Source of the DNA: JAWCQZ01 sp038869515 [NCBI: Halobacteria archaeon] | GTDB taxonomy: Archaea > Halobacteriota > Syntropharchaeia > JACQPP01 | DNA: 64,000 bases | Direction of reading: 5' to 3' | Assembly (NCBI GenBank): GCA_038869515.1 | Contig: JAWCQZ010000008.1 | Coordinates: 21,916 to 85,915 of the forward strand | The notes under the pieces: model-generated | Databases searched by the model: none | Seen by the model: the letters and a program-made list of their open reading frames with translations, nothing else | Told to the model about the DNA's origin: nothing | Position numbers and translations under genes: made by a program | Shown here: one piece after another, positions 8,170 through 18,990 of the stretch | Layout of the letters: the number at the start of each line of letters is the position of its first letter | Position numbering within the stretch: position 1 is the first letter of the stretch

Positions 8170-8186
8170 ACTAACCAATGGTTAGT
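8170..8186 (+). promoter_or_regulatory. HSR1-type heat-shock operator 1
   Basis: ACTAACC-AAT-GGTTAGT is a perfect 7-bp inverted repeat. It contains CTAAC-N5-GTTAG, the palindrome described for the heat-shock repressor HSR1 of Archaeoglobus fulgidus. It abuts the TATA box, where a bound repressor would block TBP/TFB or polymerase. Its centre is 24 bp from that of operator 2. Confidence 0.85.
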
Positions 8187-8192
8187 GCCAAT

Positions 8193-8211
8193 CACTAACC
8201 ATAGGTTAGTG
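8193..8211 (+). promoter_or_regulatory. HSR1-type heat-shock operator 2
   Basis: CACTAACC-ATA-GGTTAGTG is a perfect 8-bp inverted repeat, again with CTAAC-N5-GTTAG. It overlaps the predicted start of transcription. Only the central spacer differs from operator 1, which argues for a shared protein ligand rather than an RNA hairpin. No HSR1-like regulator gene is in the window. Confidence 0.85.
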
Positions 8212-8213
8212 GC

Positions 8214-8224
8214 AAAGGAGGTGA
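8214..8224 (+). promoter_or_regulatory. Shine-Dalgarno site of hsp20
   Basis: AAAGGAGGTGA lies 10 bases before the hsp20 ATG and complements the 3' end of archaeal 16S rRNA over most of its length. It is unusually strong for this window, where most starts are leaderless or overlap the previous stop. Confidence 0.8.
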
Positions 8225-8234
8225 ACACCGAACA

Positions 8235-11071
<2,837 letters not shown>

Positions 11072-11080
11072 GAGGCGCCG

Positions 11081-11368
11081 ATGGCCGGGCGCGAGCGCTC
11101 TTGGATGATGGACGCGTGCCCCATCTGCGGGAAGGTCTGCCGGGGAGCGTCCCGGAGATCGGTGGGGGCCCAGCTCCGGCGTTGCGCGCTCACCCACCGG
11201 CGCGCGGGGCCTCCCCCAGCGGTCCCGCCCGCCTCCGTCCTGCCGCATCCGGCCATTCCGCCGCTCGGACCGTCCGGCCCCTCCGGGTGGACGGTGGATG
11301 GAGAAGCGCCTCCACGCGCTACTTCGCCGGCCGCCGCTTCGTCCCCTTCTCCGTGTCCTCCACCTTGA
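11081..11368 (+). CDS. Possible small zinc-finger protein
   Basis: A 95-codon frame. Its first 40 residues contain CPICGKVCRG...LRRCALTHRR, a C-x2-C...C-x3-H pattern like a variant C2H2 finger with Cys in place of the first His. The rest is Pro/Ser/Ala-rich and overlaps the 3' end of cysS by 50 bp, so it may be spurious past the finger. The start could be the ATG at 11081 or the second of two ATGs at 11105/11108. It lies 10 bp after cdc48 and could belong to that transcript. Without this frame, 11072-11318 holds nothing else I can identify. Confidence 0.4.
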   Translation: MAGRERSWMMDACPICGKVCRGASRRSVGAQLRRCALTHRRAGPPPAVPPASVLPHPAIPPLGPSGPSGWTVDGEAPPRATSPAAASSPSPCPPP

Positions 11369-12746
11369 ACCCGAGTTTCTCCATCTCCTTCCGAATCTCA
11401 TCCGAGAGGTCGTAGAGCCCCTTCGCCCGCGCCTTCTCCCGGACGCGGATGAGGAGGTCGAGGAGGGGCTCGGGTCCGCCCGCTGCCGCGGGGGCCGCTG
11501 CGCCGAACTCCACCCCGAACGCCTCCAGCGCCCCCGCGAAAGCCCGGCCCGCAGCCTCGAGCGCCGCCGAGCCGGCCTTCTCCAGCAGGGGGTTGGCCGC
11601 GCGCACGAAATTGTGGAGGGCGGCGAGAGCCTCCGGGGTGTTGAGGTCGTCGTCCATCGTGGCGGCGAATCGGGTCTCGAACGCGGTGGTCGCCGCCCGC
11701 AGTTTGGAGTCGGAGGCGCCCTCCTTGGAGGCCCGCTTCAGGGCGTCGCCCAGAGCCCAGTGGAACGCCTCCAGCCTCTCCCGCGCCTTGTGGGCCTCCG
11801 CGATGCGCTCCTCGTCGAAGTCGAGGGGGCTCCGGTAGTGGGCCGTGGCGAAGAAGAGGCGGAGGGTCGGGGCGCCGAACTTCCCCAGCAACTGGCGGAG
11901 GGAGATGAAGTTGCCGAGCGACTTCGACATCTTCTGGCCCCGGATGGTGATGAGTCCCGAGTGGAGCCAGTATTTCGCGTAGGGCTGTTTCCCGGAGAGG
12001 ACCTCGGCGATGGCGATTTCGGCGTCGTGGTGGGGGAAGGCGAGGTCCCGGCCGCCCCCGTGGATGTCGTACTGCTCCCCGAAGTGGTGCATGGCGATGG
12101 CGGTGTCCTCGATGTGCCAGCCCGGCCTCCCGCGCCCCCAGGGGCTCGGCCACCAGGGCTCCCCGGGCTTGGCGGCCTTCCAGAGCGCGAAGTCCTCGGG
12201 GGCGCGTTTCTTCTCCCCGGGCTCGACCCGGGCGCCCGCGACGAGGTCGCCGGGGACGTTCCGCGACAGCTTGCCGAACTCCGGGAAGGCGGCGATGGAG
12301 AAGTAGACGTCGCCGCCGGAGGCGTAGGCCGCCTTCTTCGCGATGAGCCCCTCGATCTGCCCGATGAGTTCCGCGACGTAGGCGGTGCACTTGCAGTAGA
12401 GGTTCACCGTTTCGACCCCCAGGTCGGCCATGAGGTCAAGGAACTCCCGGGTGAATGTCTCGGCGATGGTTTCCGGAGGCACGCCGGCCTCCTTGGAGCG
12501 GTTGATGATTTTGTCGTCGATGTCGGTGATGTTCACGATGCAGAAGAGGGAGTAGGTCCTCCGGAGCCAGCGCGCGAGGGTGTCGAAGGCGGCGTAGGTC
12601 CGGGCGTGGCCGACGTGGGGCACGTCGTAGACCGTGGGGCCGCAGACGAACATCGTCACCCGCTTGCCCCGCATCGGGACGAAGGGCTCCTTCTTGCCGG
12701 TGAGGGTGTTGTAGAGCTGGAGGCGGCCTTCGGAGTCGGGGGCCAT
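11319..12746 (-). CDS. cysS: Cysteinyl-tRNA synthetase
   Basis: 475 residues, class I synthetase. It starts at the ATG before APDSEGRLQLYNTL. FVCGPTVYDVPHVGHARTYA holds a zinc-ligand Cys and the HIGH-equivalent PHVGHA. VNITDIDDKI, GWHIEDTAIA and DIHGGGRDLAFPHHD form the cysteinyl adenylate and zinc site; GQKMSKSLGN is the KMSKS loop. A CysRS means the organism charges tRNA-Cys directly and does not depend on the SepRS/SepCysS route. The ATG follows the stop of the upstream cysteine-synthase homologue after one base, so the two form an operon. The tail is basic (KGTKRRPAK). Confidence 0.97.
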   Translation of the reverse strand: MAPDSEGRLQLYNTLTGKKEPFVPMRGKRVTMFVCGPTVYDVPHVGHARTYAAFDTLARWLRRTYSLFCIVNITDIDDKIINRSKEAGVPPETIAETFTREFLDLMADLGVETVNLYCKCTAYVAELIGQIEGLIAKKAAYASGGDVYFSIAAFPEFGKLSRNVPGDLVAGARVEPGEKKRAPEDFALWKAAKPGEPWWPSPWGRGRPGWHIEDTAIAMHHFGEQYDIHGGGRDLAFPHHDAEIAIAEVLSGKQPYAKYWLHSGLITIRGQKMSKSLGNFISLRQLLGKFGAPTLRLFFATAHYRSPLDFDEERIAEAHKARERLEAFHWALGDALKRASKEGASDSKLRAATTAFETRFAATMDDDLNTPEALAALHNFVRAANPLLEKAGSAALEAAGRAFAGALEAFGVEFGAAAPAAAGGPEPLLDLLIRVREKARAKGLYDLSDEIRKEMEKLGFKVEDTEKGTKRRPAK

Positions 12747-12747
12747 G

Positions 12748-13773
12748 CTATCCACCCCCCGCCAGGGGCCCACTCTCCACCATCTTCCCGTGCAGCACGC
12801 GCTCGACCAGTTCCTTGTACCGCTCCTTCCCGTCCCCGAAGAGGAGGACTCCCTTGCCCCCGTGCTTTTTCTGGTAGCCGTCCGCCACCCGGCCCGCCGC
12901 CCACGACGAGGGGCCCGCGTCGAACCCCGCCCGGAGGAGGCGGCCCGCCCCCTCCGCGATCTCGTCGTTCGACACCTCGACCCACTCGTCCACCACATCC
13001 TGGTGGCGGCGCACGAGGGCGGGGACCATCGAGGCCTTGAGGTTCCTCAGCCCCTGGGCGAAGTGGTCGCGGTCCTTGGGGGTCACGGCGATGACTCTCA
13101 TCTCCGGGTATTTCTGCTTGAGGTAGGCCCCCCACCCCAGGGAGCCCCCGGTCCCGACCCCGATGACCGCGAAGTCGGGCCGAGCGCCCATCTGTTTCTC
13201 GATTTCAGGTCCGGTGGTCTCGAAGTGGGCGGCGAAGTTGTCTTCGGAGGCGTACTGGTTGGGCCAGAAGTAGCGGCCCCGCTCCCCCTCGACCAGCCGC
13301 TCCACGATGCCGATGGCCTGGTCGGTCTTGGTCGCCTCGATGAAGTCGGGGTTGGACTGGTAGTGCTCCGATCTGTCGCGCTCCACCCGGATCAGTTCGC
13401 CGCTCTTCCGGTCGACGAAAATGGTGGGGCACTCCTCCTCCGACTCGATGACGTCGGCCGCGACCTTCCGGAGCGCCTCCTTGGTCCCGGGGGAGGTGTG
13501 TTTCCAGATGACCGCCTCGAACCGGTAGCCTAATTTCCGGCTCAGCAGGCCGCGGGCGAGCGCCATCTGGCCCGCCGAGGCCTCGACGTCGGTCTGCGCC
13601 GAGGGGTCGAACTCCCCGCGGAGGATGGCGCGGCAGACCATGAAGACCGCGGGGCGCCACTTGAGGGAGCCGGCGGGGTTGCGGAACTCCTCTTTCGCGA
13701 ACAGGTGGTCGTTGAAGGGGCGGAGGTTAACGAGGGGCGTGCGGCCCACCGAATCGAGGAGTTCGCGGGCCAT
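12748..13773 (-). CDS. Divergent cysteine-synthase-family PLP enzyme
   Basis: 341 residues from the ATG at 13773 (a GTG at 13791 adds six). The fold-type II pattern is clear: SVGRTPLVNL, NPAGSLKWRPA with the Schiff-base Lys (residue 38), HFETTGPEI (typical of cysteine synthases), VIGVGTGGSLGWG for PLP phosphate, and a late GPSSWAAG. The substrate loop, TSGNTG in cysteine synthases, is here ASAGQM (about 66-71), and the segment after it matches poorly. The reaction may therefore not be O-acetylserine sulfhydrylation. Tight coupling to cysS suggests a cysteine-related role. A TATA-like GTTTATTA on its strand (about 13822-13832) serves it. Confidence 0.8.
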   Translation of the reverse strand: MARELLDSVGRTPLVNLRPFNDHLFAKEEFRNPAGSLKWRPAVFMVCRAILRGEFDPSAQTDVEASAGQMALARGLLSRKLGYRFEAVIWKHTSPGTKEALRKVAADVIESEEECPTIFVDRKSGELIRVERDRSEHYQSNPDFIEATKTDQAIGIVERLVEGERGRYFWPNQYASEDNFAAHFETTGPEIEKQMGARPDFAVIGVGTGGSLGWGAYLKQKYPEMRVIAVTPKDRDHFAQGLRNLKASMVPALVRRHQDVVDEWVEVSNDEIAEGAGRLLRAGFDAGPSSWAAGRVADGYQKKHGGKGVLLFGDGKERYKELVERVLHGKMVESGPLAGGG

Positions 13774-13858
13774 CACAGCAAAGACGACCACCGTCCATCG
13801 GGGCGGCTTGGCCGGCGGGCTCTAATAAACTTTTCCCGGCTGCGCCGCAAGGCGCACG

Positions 13859-15082
13859 ATGAAGCGGCTCCCCCTTCTCGCCATCGCCGGAGCCGCGGCC
13901 CTCGGGCTCGCCCTCGCCCTCTCCGCCTCCTCGACTCCGTGTCCGAAGCCCGGGACCGAGGCCAACACCTCCTCCCCGGTCCGGGTCTCCTACACTCCGC
14001 TGGAGCGGGTCGTCCCCGCCCCGAACCTCCCGTCCGGCGTCGCCCCCCAGCGGTCCAACAACAACCTCGCCCTCGCCCTCCACGAAGGGCGGCTCTTCTT
14101 CGCCTTCCGGACCGCCCACTGGCACTTCGCCTCGCCGACCGCCACCCTCTACGTCCTGTCGAGCGCCGACCTCGGGAGGACGTGGGACCTGGAGGCGAAA
14201 ATCGCCCCGGGGCGGGATGTGCGGGAGCCCAACTTCCTCTCGGTGAACGGCTCGCTCCTCCTCTACTTCTTCCGGGGCGGGGTGAACCCGGTCGCCTTCG
14301 AGCCGGGCCCGACGCTGGTCGCCCGGCGGCTCGGGCCCGGGCGGTGGAGCGAGCCGGCCCCCCTCTTCCCGGAGGAGGGGTGGGTCGCGTGGCGGATCAA
14401 AGCCGAGAACGGGACCCCCTACATGCTCCGCTACCGCGGGGAGCACTACAACTTCAGCGGAGGCGCGAAGCCGCTGGAGGTCGAGTTCCTCACGAGTCGC
14501 GACGGACGGAACTGGACCCCCGTCGACCCGGCGCGCCCCGTCGTCTACAGCGGCGGCGGCTCCGAGGCGGACTTCGGATTCGACCGGTCGGGGGACCTGC
14601 TCGCCACCATACGCATCGAGGACTCCGACCCGGGCGGCATGGGGGCCCGCACCTGCCGCGCCCCGGCGGGGGACCTCGCGAACTGGGCCTGCGCTCCAGA
14701 CCCGCGCCGCTACGACTCGCCCCTCGCCCTCTCCCACAACGGCTCCGTCTACCTGGTGGCCCGCCGCCACCCGCTCGGCCCCTTCGACCTCGGCGCGCAG
14801 GCCCTCCCCGGGAGCCTCCAGGCAGCCCTCTACAACGGATTCTACTGGCTCACCCCGAAGCGGACCTCCCTCTACCGGCTCGTGTCGGACGAACCGCGCG
14901 CGGAGTGGCTGCTCGACTTCCCGAGCAACGGGGACACCGCCTTCCCCGCGCTGGTGAAACTGAACGACTCGACCTACCTCCTCTACAACTACTCCTCCGA
15001 CCCGGAGGGGTGCGAGGTTCCGTGGCTGGCGGGGCAACTCGGCCCCACCGCCATCTACGCGACCCGGCTCACCCTTCCCTGA
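13859..15082 (+). CDS. Secreted sialidase-like beta-propeller protein
   Basis: 407 residues. An N-terminal signal sequence (KRLPLLAIAGAAALGLALALSASS) leads to a mature chain of repeated beta strands. Two Asp-box (BNR) motifs are visible: SSADLGRTW (about 100) and TSRDGRNW (about 213). Many N-x-S/T sequons support export. These features fit the sialidase/neuraminidase or glycosidase five- or six-bladed propeller superfamily. No Arg triad can be assigned, so it may bind glycans or be structural. There is one Cys close to the signal end, but no clear lipobox. Its end overlaps the truB end by 14 bp, tail to tail. TAATAAAC (about 13823) may be its promoter, giving a leaderless start. Confidence 0.7.
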   Translation: MKRLPLLAIAGAAALGLALALSASSTPCPKPGTEANTSSPVRVSYTPLERVVPAPNLPSGVAPQRSNNNLALALHEGRLFFAFRTAHWHFASPTATLYVLSSADLGRTWDLEAKIAPGRDVREPNFLSVNGSLLLYFFRGGVNPVAFEPGPTLVARRLGPGRWSEPAPLFPEEGWVAWRIKAENGTPYMLRYRGEHYNFSGGAKPLEVEFLTSRDGRNWTPVDPARPVVYSGGGSEADFGFDRSGDLLATIRIEDSDPGGMGARTCRAPAGDLANWACAPDPRRYDSPLALSHNGSVYLVARRHPLGPFDLGAQALPGSLQAALYNGFYWLTPKRTSLYRLVSDEPRAEWLLDFPSNGDTAFPALVKLNDSTYLLYNYSSDPEGCEVPWLAGQLGPTAIYATRLTLP

Positions 15083-16007
15083 CGCTCTCCCCCCGCCTCT
15101 TCCATCCCCGCGGGTAGGTGCCGGGCTCCATGACCACCTTCCACGGCTTCACCGCCACCCCGGAGGCCATGTCCCCCATCCGCTCCGAATCGACCGCCGC
15201 CTCTCCGACGCAGACCAGTTCGCCCTTCGGGGTCAGCACGGCGACCCGGCTCTCCGGGCGGAGGCCGGGAGGGGGCGGCTCCGCGAGACCGGGGGCCATG
15301 AGGGGCGCGCCGTGGCAGAGCGCCTCCACCGCGCTCTCCTTCGCCACGATTCTCGGCAGGAACCCGAGCGCTTCCTCGGGCGACTGGAGCAGCGCCCGGA
15401 GGGACTCCGGGTCTCCCGCCTCCCGCGCATCGGCGGCCTCCTTCAGCCGGTGGAGCGTCACCGCCCGCGCCTCGTCCCACGGCCCGGCGCGGGTCCTCCG
15501 CAACTGGACCATGTGCGCCCCCGTCCCGAGGGCGAGGCCGAGGTCGTGGACCAGTTTGCGGATGTAGGTCCCCGCCTCGCAGCGCACCCGGAAGAGGGCG
15601 AGAGGGCCGTCGGCCTCCAGGATTTGCAACTCGTGGATGGTCCGGACCCGGACCCGTTTCTCGACGGCCGACCGGAGGGGGGGCCGCTGGTAGATGGGGC
15701 CGGTGAACTCCTGGACGACGGAGTCGAGGGCTCTCCGCTCGACCTCCCGGTGGAGCCGGAGGAGGCCAACATACTCCTTCTCCAGGTCGCCGGTGGCCGC
15801 GGCGAGGCCGACTCCGCGGTCGAGCCAGAGGGGGAGGACCCCGGTGACCCGGGGGTCGAGGGTCCCGACGTGGCCCGCCTTCGGGACGCCGAGGATCTCC
15901 CGGGCCCAGAGGGCCGCCTCGTGGCTTGTGGGGCCCGGAGGCTTGTCGAGGACCAGGAGGCCCCGCTTCAGCAGGGAATCGATGGAGGGGCGTCCCGTCG
16001 CGCTCAT
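15069..16007 (-). CDS. truB: tRNA/rRNA pseudouridine synthase (Cbf5/TruB family) with PUA domain
   Basis: 312 residues. GLLVLDKPPGPTSHEAALWAREILG and AGHVGTLDPRVTGVLPLWL carry the catalytic Asp (residue 51). EYVGLLRLH, IYQRPPLRSAVEKRVRVRTIHE and AGTYIRKLVHDLGLALG are the other family motifs; the end from about 225 is a PUA domain (ESRVAVLTPKGELVCVGEA). In archaea this enzyme makes Psi55 in tRNA and, with L7Ae, Nop10 and Gar1, is the H/ACA RNP catalyst. Its ATG overlaps the cmk stop (ATGA). The order EMC3-cmk-truB matches the conserved euryarchaeal cluster, so cbf5 would be an equally fair name. Confidence 0.95.
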   Translation of the reverse strand: MSATGRPSIDSLLKRGLLVLDKPPGPTSHEAALWAREILGVPKAGHVGTLDPRVTGVLPLWLDRGVGLAAATGDLEKEYVGLLRLHREVERRALDSVVQEFTGPIYQRPPLRSAVEKRVRVRTIHELQILEADGPLALFRVRCEAGTYIRKLVHDLGLALGTGAHMVQLRRTRAGPWDEARAVTLHRLKEAADAREAGDPESLRALLQSPEEALGFLPRIVAKESAVEALCHGAPLMAPGLAEPPPPGLRPESRVAVLTPKGELVCVGEAAVDSERMGDMASGVAVKPWKVVMEPGTYPRGWKRRGESVREG

Positions 16008-16531
16008 CGCTTCGCGGCGGAGATGGCGGTGCGGATGACCCGTGCGATGGCCTGGGGGCCCCAGCGGGAGGAGTCGAGGACCAGTTGGTAGGGTTCGAGG
16101 GAGGCCATCTCGATGTTGTACCAGCGCCGGTAGCGCCGCGCCTCGCACCGCTCCCTCTCCCGGACCTGCCTCCGGGCGGTCGCCACCGAGACCCCCTCCC
16201 GGCGCGCCACCCGCGCCGCCCGGACCTCGAGGGGCGCCGTGATCCAGACCCGCAGGTCGGCCTTCGGAATGAAGTGGGCCGCCAGCCGCCCCTCCACGAT
16301 GGCGTTCCGGTGGCGCGCCGCCTCGGCGGCTTGGCGCCGGTCCACCGCCCGGTCGAGGCGGGGATCGCGCTCCGCCCGGCGGCCGAACTCCGGGAGGGAG
16401 AGGCCGCGCGCCTCCGCCTCCCTCCGGAACATCTCCCCGGCAGAGATGAGGGGCCAGCCGGTCTGCTTCGAAAGGAGGTCGGCCACGGTCGTCTTCCCGG
16501 CGCCCGGGGGGCCGCCGAGGGTGACCTTCAC
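16004..16531 (-). CDS. cmk: Cytidylate kinase, archaeal type
   Basis: 175 residues from a GTG overlapping the EMC3 stop (GTGA). VTLGGPPGAGKTTVADLLS is the P-loop (residues 6-14). WPLISAGEMFRREAEARG is the CMP-binding helix. RLDRAVDRRQAAEAARHRNAIVEGRLAAHF and VWITAPLEVRAARVARREG follow, with the lid RERERCEARRYRRWYNI. It transfers phosphate from ATP to CMP and dCMP. Length and order match archaeal AdK-related CMP kinases. It is translationally coupled on both sides, between EMC3 and truB. Confidence 0.95.
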   Translation of the reverse strand: MKVTLGGPPGAGKTTVADLLSKQTGWPLISAGEMFRREAEARGLSLPEFGRRAERDPRLDRAVDRRQAAEAARHRNAIVEGRLAAHFIPKADLRVWITAPLEVRAARVARREGVSVATARRQVRERERCEARRYRRWYNIEMASLEPYQLVLDSSRWGPQAIARVIRTAISAAKR

Positions 16532-17442
16532 GCCGCCATCCCCCCGGAAGCCTCCGTCGCTTCCTTCTCCTTCCGCCGCATCCGGTCCTCCATCGCCTTC
16601 TGGACCAGGTGGCTGGCCGGGAGCGTGATGAGCATGTACCAGACGATCCACCAGGGCATGATGCCGAGGGCGAGGTCGTTGGGGTGGCGGCTGCCCGAGT
16701 CGCCGGGGGAGAGGGGCGGCACCCGGAAGAGGCCGCCGGTCCTCGAAGCGATGCAACTCTCGAGGTGGTCGCGGAAGGGCCCCATCTCGCTCCGGTAGGG
16801 ACAGTGGTCCGCCACGTAGTCGAGCGCGGGGCGGTGGACCGCCGTGACGTTTCCGCACGAGGAGATGTTCCGCTGCCCGTCGGGGCTCGCGTGGGAGATT
16901 TCGAGGGTGGCGTTCGGCGGGCAGCCCTCCACCAGAGAAATGGTCTCCGAAACGGCCACCCCCGGGGGCGGCACGGTGGCGTAAATCCACATGAAGAAGG
17001 GCAGCGAGACAACCATCAGCAGCAGCATCGGCTTCATGTTCTCGGTCATCATCGCCTGCTGCTCCCGCATCATCCCCATCTGCTCCTCGCGCGCCTTCTG
17101 GATGAGGTGCTTGTTCTGGCTCTTCATCGCCTCCCGCAACTGCTTGCCGACGCGCTGGCTCCTCTCCTGGAACGCCTTGACCTTCTTCCAGTCGGTGAAC
17201 CGGAACCGGAGGAGGGTGGAGATGACGCCGGAGACGATGGCGAGGAGGGCGATGGTGGCCTGGAAGGAGTGGGCGGCGAGCGGGTCGAGGAGGGGGCGCA
17301 GGGGCTTGGCGATTTGGCCTGCGAAGGGGAGGAGGACGATCCAGAGGAGCATCGGGGCGAAGAGGAGGAGCATGGGGCGGAGGCTCGGAGCTGGCGGGGG
17401 CTGCTTTCCGGCGGGCCCCTTGGCCCCGGTTTCGGGGGGCAT
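16528..17442 (-). CDS. EMC3/DUF106 membrane insertase-like protein with an external insertion
   Basis: 304 residues. Membrane helices are at about 23-43, 57-78, 136-155 and 258-279, with a charged coiled coil (85-130) after the second. This is the Oxa1-superfamily archaeal DUF106/EMC3 plan, thought to help insert proteins into the membrane. Unusually, about 100 residues (157-257) separate the last two helices. This loop has four Cys (174, 196, 214, 230) and three N-x-S/T sequons (N177, N192, N198), and so looks extracytoplasmic, disulfide-bonded and glycosylated. Typical DUF106 proteins are shorter there. It heads an operon with cmk and truB. Confidence 0.88.
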   Translation of the reverse strand: MPPETGAKGPAGKQPPPAPSLRPMLLLFAPMLLWIVLLPFAGQIAKPLRPLLDPLAAHSFQATIALLAIVSGVISTLLRFRFTDWKKVKAFQERSQRVGKQLREAMKSQNKHLIQKAREEQMGMMREQQAMMTENMKPMLLLMVVSLPFFMWIYATVPPPGVAVSETISLVEGCPPNATLEISHASPDGQRNISSCGNVTAVHRPALDYVADHCPYRSEMGPFRDHLESCIASRTGGLFRVPPLSPGDSGSRHPNDLALGIMPWWIVWYMLITLPASHLVQKAMEDRMRRKEKEATEASGGMAA

Positions 17443-17460
17443 GGCATGGGGAGGCCAGCA

Positions 17461-17470
17461 TTCTTAATAT
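17461..17470 (+). promoter_or_regulatory. TATA box of the purine-salvage operon
   Basis: TTCTTAATAT lies 19-28 bases before the ATG at 17489 in a GC-rich spacer between divergent genes. The spacing implies a leaderless or nearly leaderless mRNA for the phosphoribosyltransferase. Confidence 0.7.
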
Positions 17471-17488
17471 CACTTCCCCAGGGTTCTC

Positions 17489-18142
17489 ATGGCTGCCCGC
17501 AAGGTGCGATACCTCCGGGTCTCCTGGGACGACGTGGCCCGCTTGGTCCGCCGGGTAGCCCGGGAGGTGGTGGACGAGGGGTGGCGGCCGGAGGCCATCG
17601 TCGCCATCTCGCGCGGGGGGCTCTTCCACGGCCGGGTCCTGAGCGACCTCCTCGGCATCCCCGCCCTCTACGCGGTGAAGGTGGAGCACTGGGGAGTGAC
17701 GGCGACAATCACCGGAGAGGCGCGCGTCGCCGCCCCTCTCTCGGGGCCCGTGGAGGGGAAGCGGGTCCTCGCCGTGGACGACATCGCCGACACCGGCGAC
17801 AGCCTCGCCCTCGTCCGGAAGCACCTCGAGGAGCGGGGGGCCGGGGAGACCCGCCTCGCGACCCTCCACTACCTGCCCTCCTCGAAGGTGCGCCCCGATT
17901 TCTACGGCAAGACGCTCCAGTCGTGGGTCTGGGTTGTCTACCCCTGGAACTTCACCGAGGACCTGGGGAACGTCGCCCGGAAGATGCTGCCGGAGGAGGG
18001 ACTGGGGGCGGCGGAACTGAGACGGAAACTGGCGGCCCGGGGATTCGCCTCGGGAGCCAAGGAGTTCGCCGACGCCCTCGCGCTCCTGAAGTGGCAGGGA
18101 AAACTCGCGCAGAAGGGGGGCCGGTGGAGGGCGGGGCCGTGA
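17489..18142 (+). CDS. Purine phosphoribosyltransferase (hypoxanthine/xanthine-guanine type)
   Basis: 217 residues, type I PRTase. PEAIVAISRGGLFHGRVLSDLLG holds the pyrophosphate loop. RVLAVDDIADTGDSLALV is the 13-residue PRPP-binding motif with its acidic pair. VYPWNFTED is the hood segment typical of xanthine-guanine PRTase-like archaeal enzymes. It would convert a free purine base plus PRPP to the nucleotide. The next gene, an MTA phosphorylase, releases purine bases, and its GTG start overlaps this stop (GTGA), so the two salvage steps are coupled. The C-terminal 60 residues are a basic helical extension. Confidence 0.9.
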   Translation: MAARKVRYLRVSWDDVARLVRRVAREVVDEGWRPEAIVAISRGGLFHGRVLSDLLGIPALYAVKVEHWGVTATITGEARVAAPLSGPVEGKRVLAVDDIADTGDSLALVRKHLEERGAGETRLATLHYLPSSKVRPDFYGKTLQSWVWVVYPWNFTEDLGNVARKMLPEEGLGAAELRRKLAARGFASGAKEFADALALLKWQGKLAQKGGRWRAGP

Positions 18143-18990
18143 AGCCGGAACCGGCGGTCGGCATCATCGGGGGCTCCGGCCTCTACGAGGCGGGGTTCCT
18201 CGGCAAGGCGAAGGCGCACCGGGTCGCCACCCCGTTCGGCCCCCCCTCCGACGCCATCGTGGAGGGGCGGTTGGAGGGGCGGAGGGTGCTCTTCCTCTCC
18301 CGGCACGGGCGAGGCCACCGGTGGCCCCCCCACAAAATCCCCGCCCGGGCCAACCTCTGGGCCCTCAAGAAACTCGGCTCGACGGCCCTCCTCTCTGTCT
18401 CGGCGGTCGGCTCCCTGAAGGAGGAGATTGCGCCCCTCGACGTGGTGGTGCCGGACCAGTTGTTCGACCGGACCCGCTCGCGCCCCTCCACCTTCTTCGA
18501 CGACCTCACCGTCCACGTCTCCCTGGCGGAGCCCTTCTGCCCCGTCCTCCGGGGACTCCTCGCGGGGGGGGCGCGGGAAGCGGGGGGAAAGGTCCACCCG
18601 AGGGGGACCTACGTCTGCGTCGAGGGGCCCCAGTTCTCGACCAAGGCGGAGAGCGCGGAGAACCGGCGGGCGGGGTTCGACGTGGTCGGGATGACCGCCC
18701 TCCCCGAGGCGCGGCTCGCCCGCGAGGCGCAACTCTGCTACGGCACCCTCGCCTTCTCGACCGACTACGACGTCTGGAAGGAGACCGAGGAGGTGGATGT
18801 GGCCCGGATCCTCGGGAACCTCCGCAAGAACGCCGCCCTCGCCCAGGAGGTCCTGCGGCGGGTCGTCCCCCGCATCGCCGAGGGGCGGGAGTGCCGCTGC
18901 CGGACGGCGCTGGAGGGGGCGGTGGTCACCGACCTGAAGCGGCTGCCCGCCCCGCTCCGGGCGAAACTCAAGCTCCTCCTCGGGCCATGA
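18139..18990 (+). CDS. mtnP: S-methyl-5'-thioadenosine/-inosine phosphorylase
   Basis: 283 residues from the overlapping GTG. VGIIGGSGLYEAG, FLSRHGRGHRWPPHKIPARANLWAL, LLSVSAVGSLKEEIAPLDVVVPDQLFDRT, YVCVEGPQFSTKAES and the late FSTDYDVW are the MTAP family motifs. Phosphorolysis of methylthioadenosine (or the inosine form) yields methylthioribose-1-phosphate and a purine. Most archaeal MTA is salvaged through such enzymes. AFSTDYDVW keeps the Asp that favours a 6-amino purine, but archaeal members vary in specificity. It is coupled by 4-bp overlaps to the PRTase before it and the unknown gene after it. Confidence 0.93.
   Translation: MKPEPAVGIIGGSGLYEAGFLGKAKAHRVATPFGPPSDAIVEGRLEGRRVLFLSRHGRGHRWPPHKIPARANLWALKKLGSTALLSVSAVGSLKEEIAPLDVVVPDQLFDRTRSRPSTFFDDLTVHVSLAEPFCPVLRGLLAGGAREAGGKVHPRGTYVCVEGPQFSTKAESAENRRAGFDVVGMTALPEARLAREAQLCYGTLAFSTDYDVWKETEEVDVARILGNLRKNAALAQEVLRRVVPRIAEGRECRCRTALEGAVVTDLKRLPAPLRAKLKLLLGP

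Noticed and set aside
8170-8211. Tandem palindromes read as a CRISPR fragment or terminator
   Set aside because: Only two copies, no constant-length spacers, and the exact match to CTAAC-N5-GTTAG between a TATA box and a heat-shock gene fits operators.
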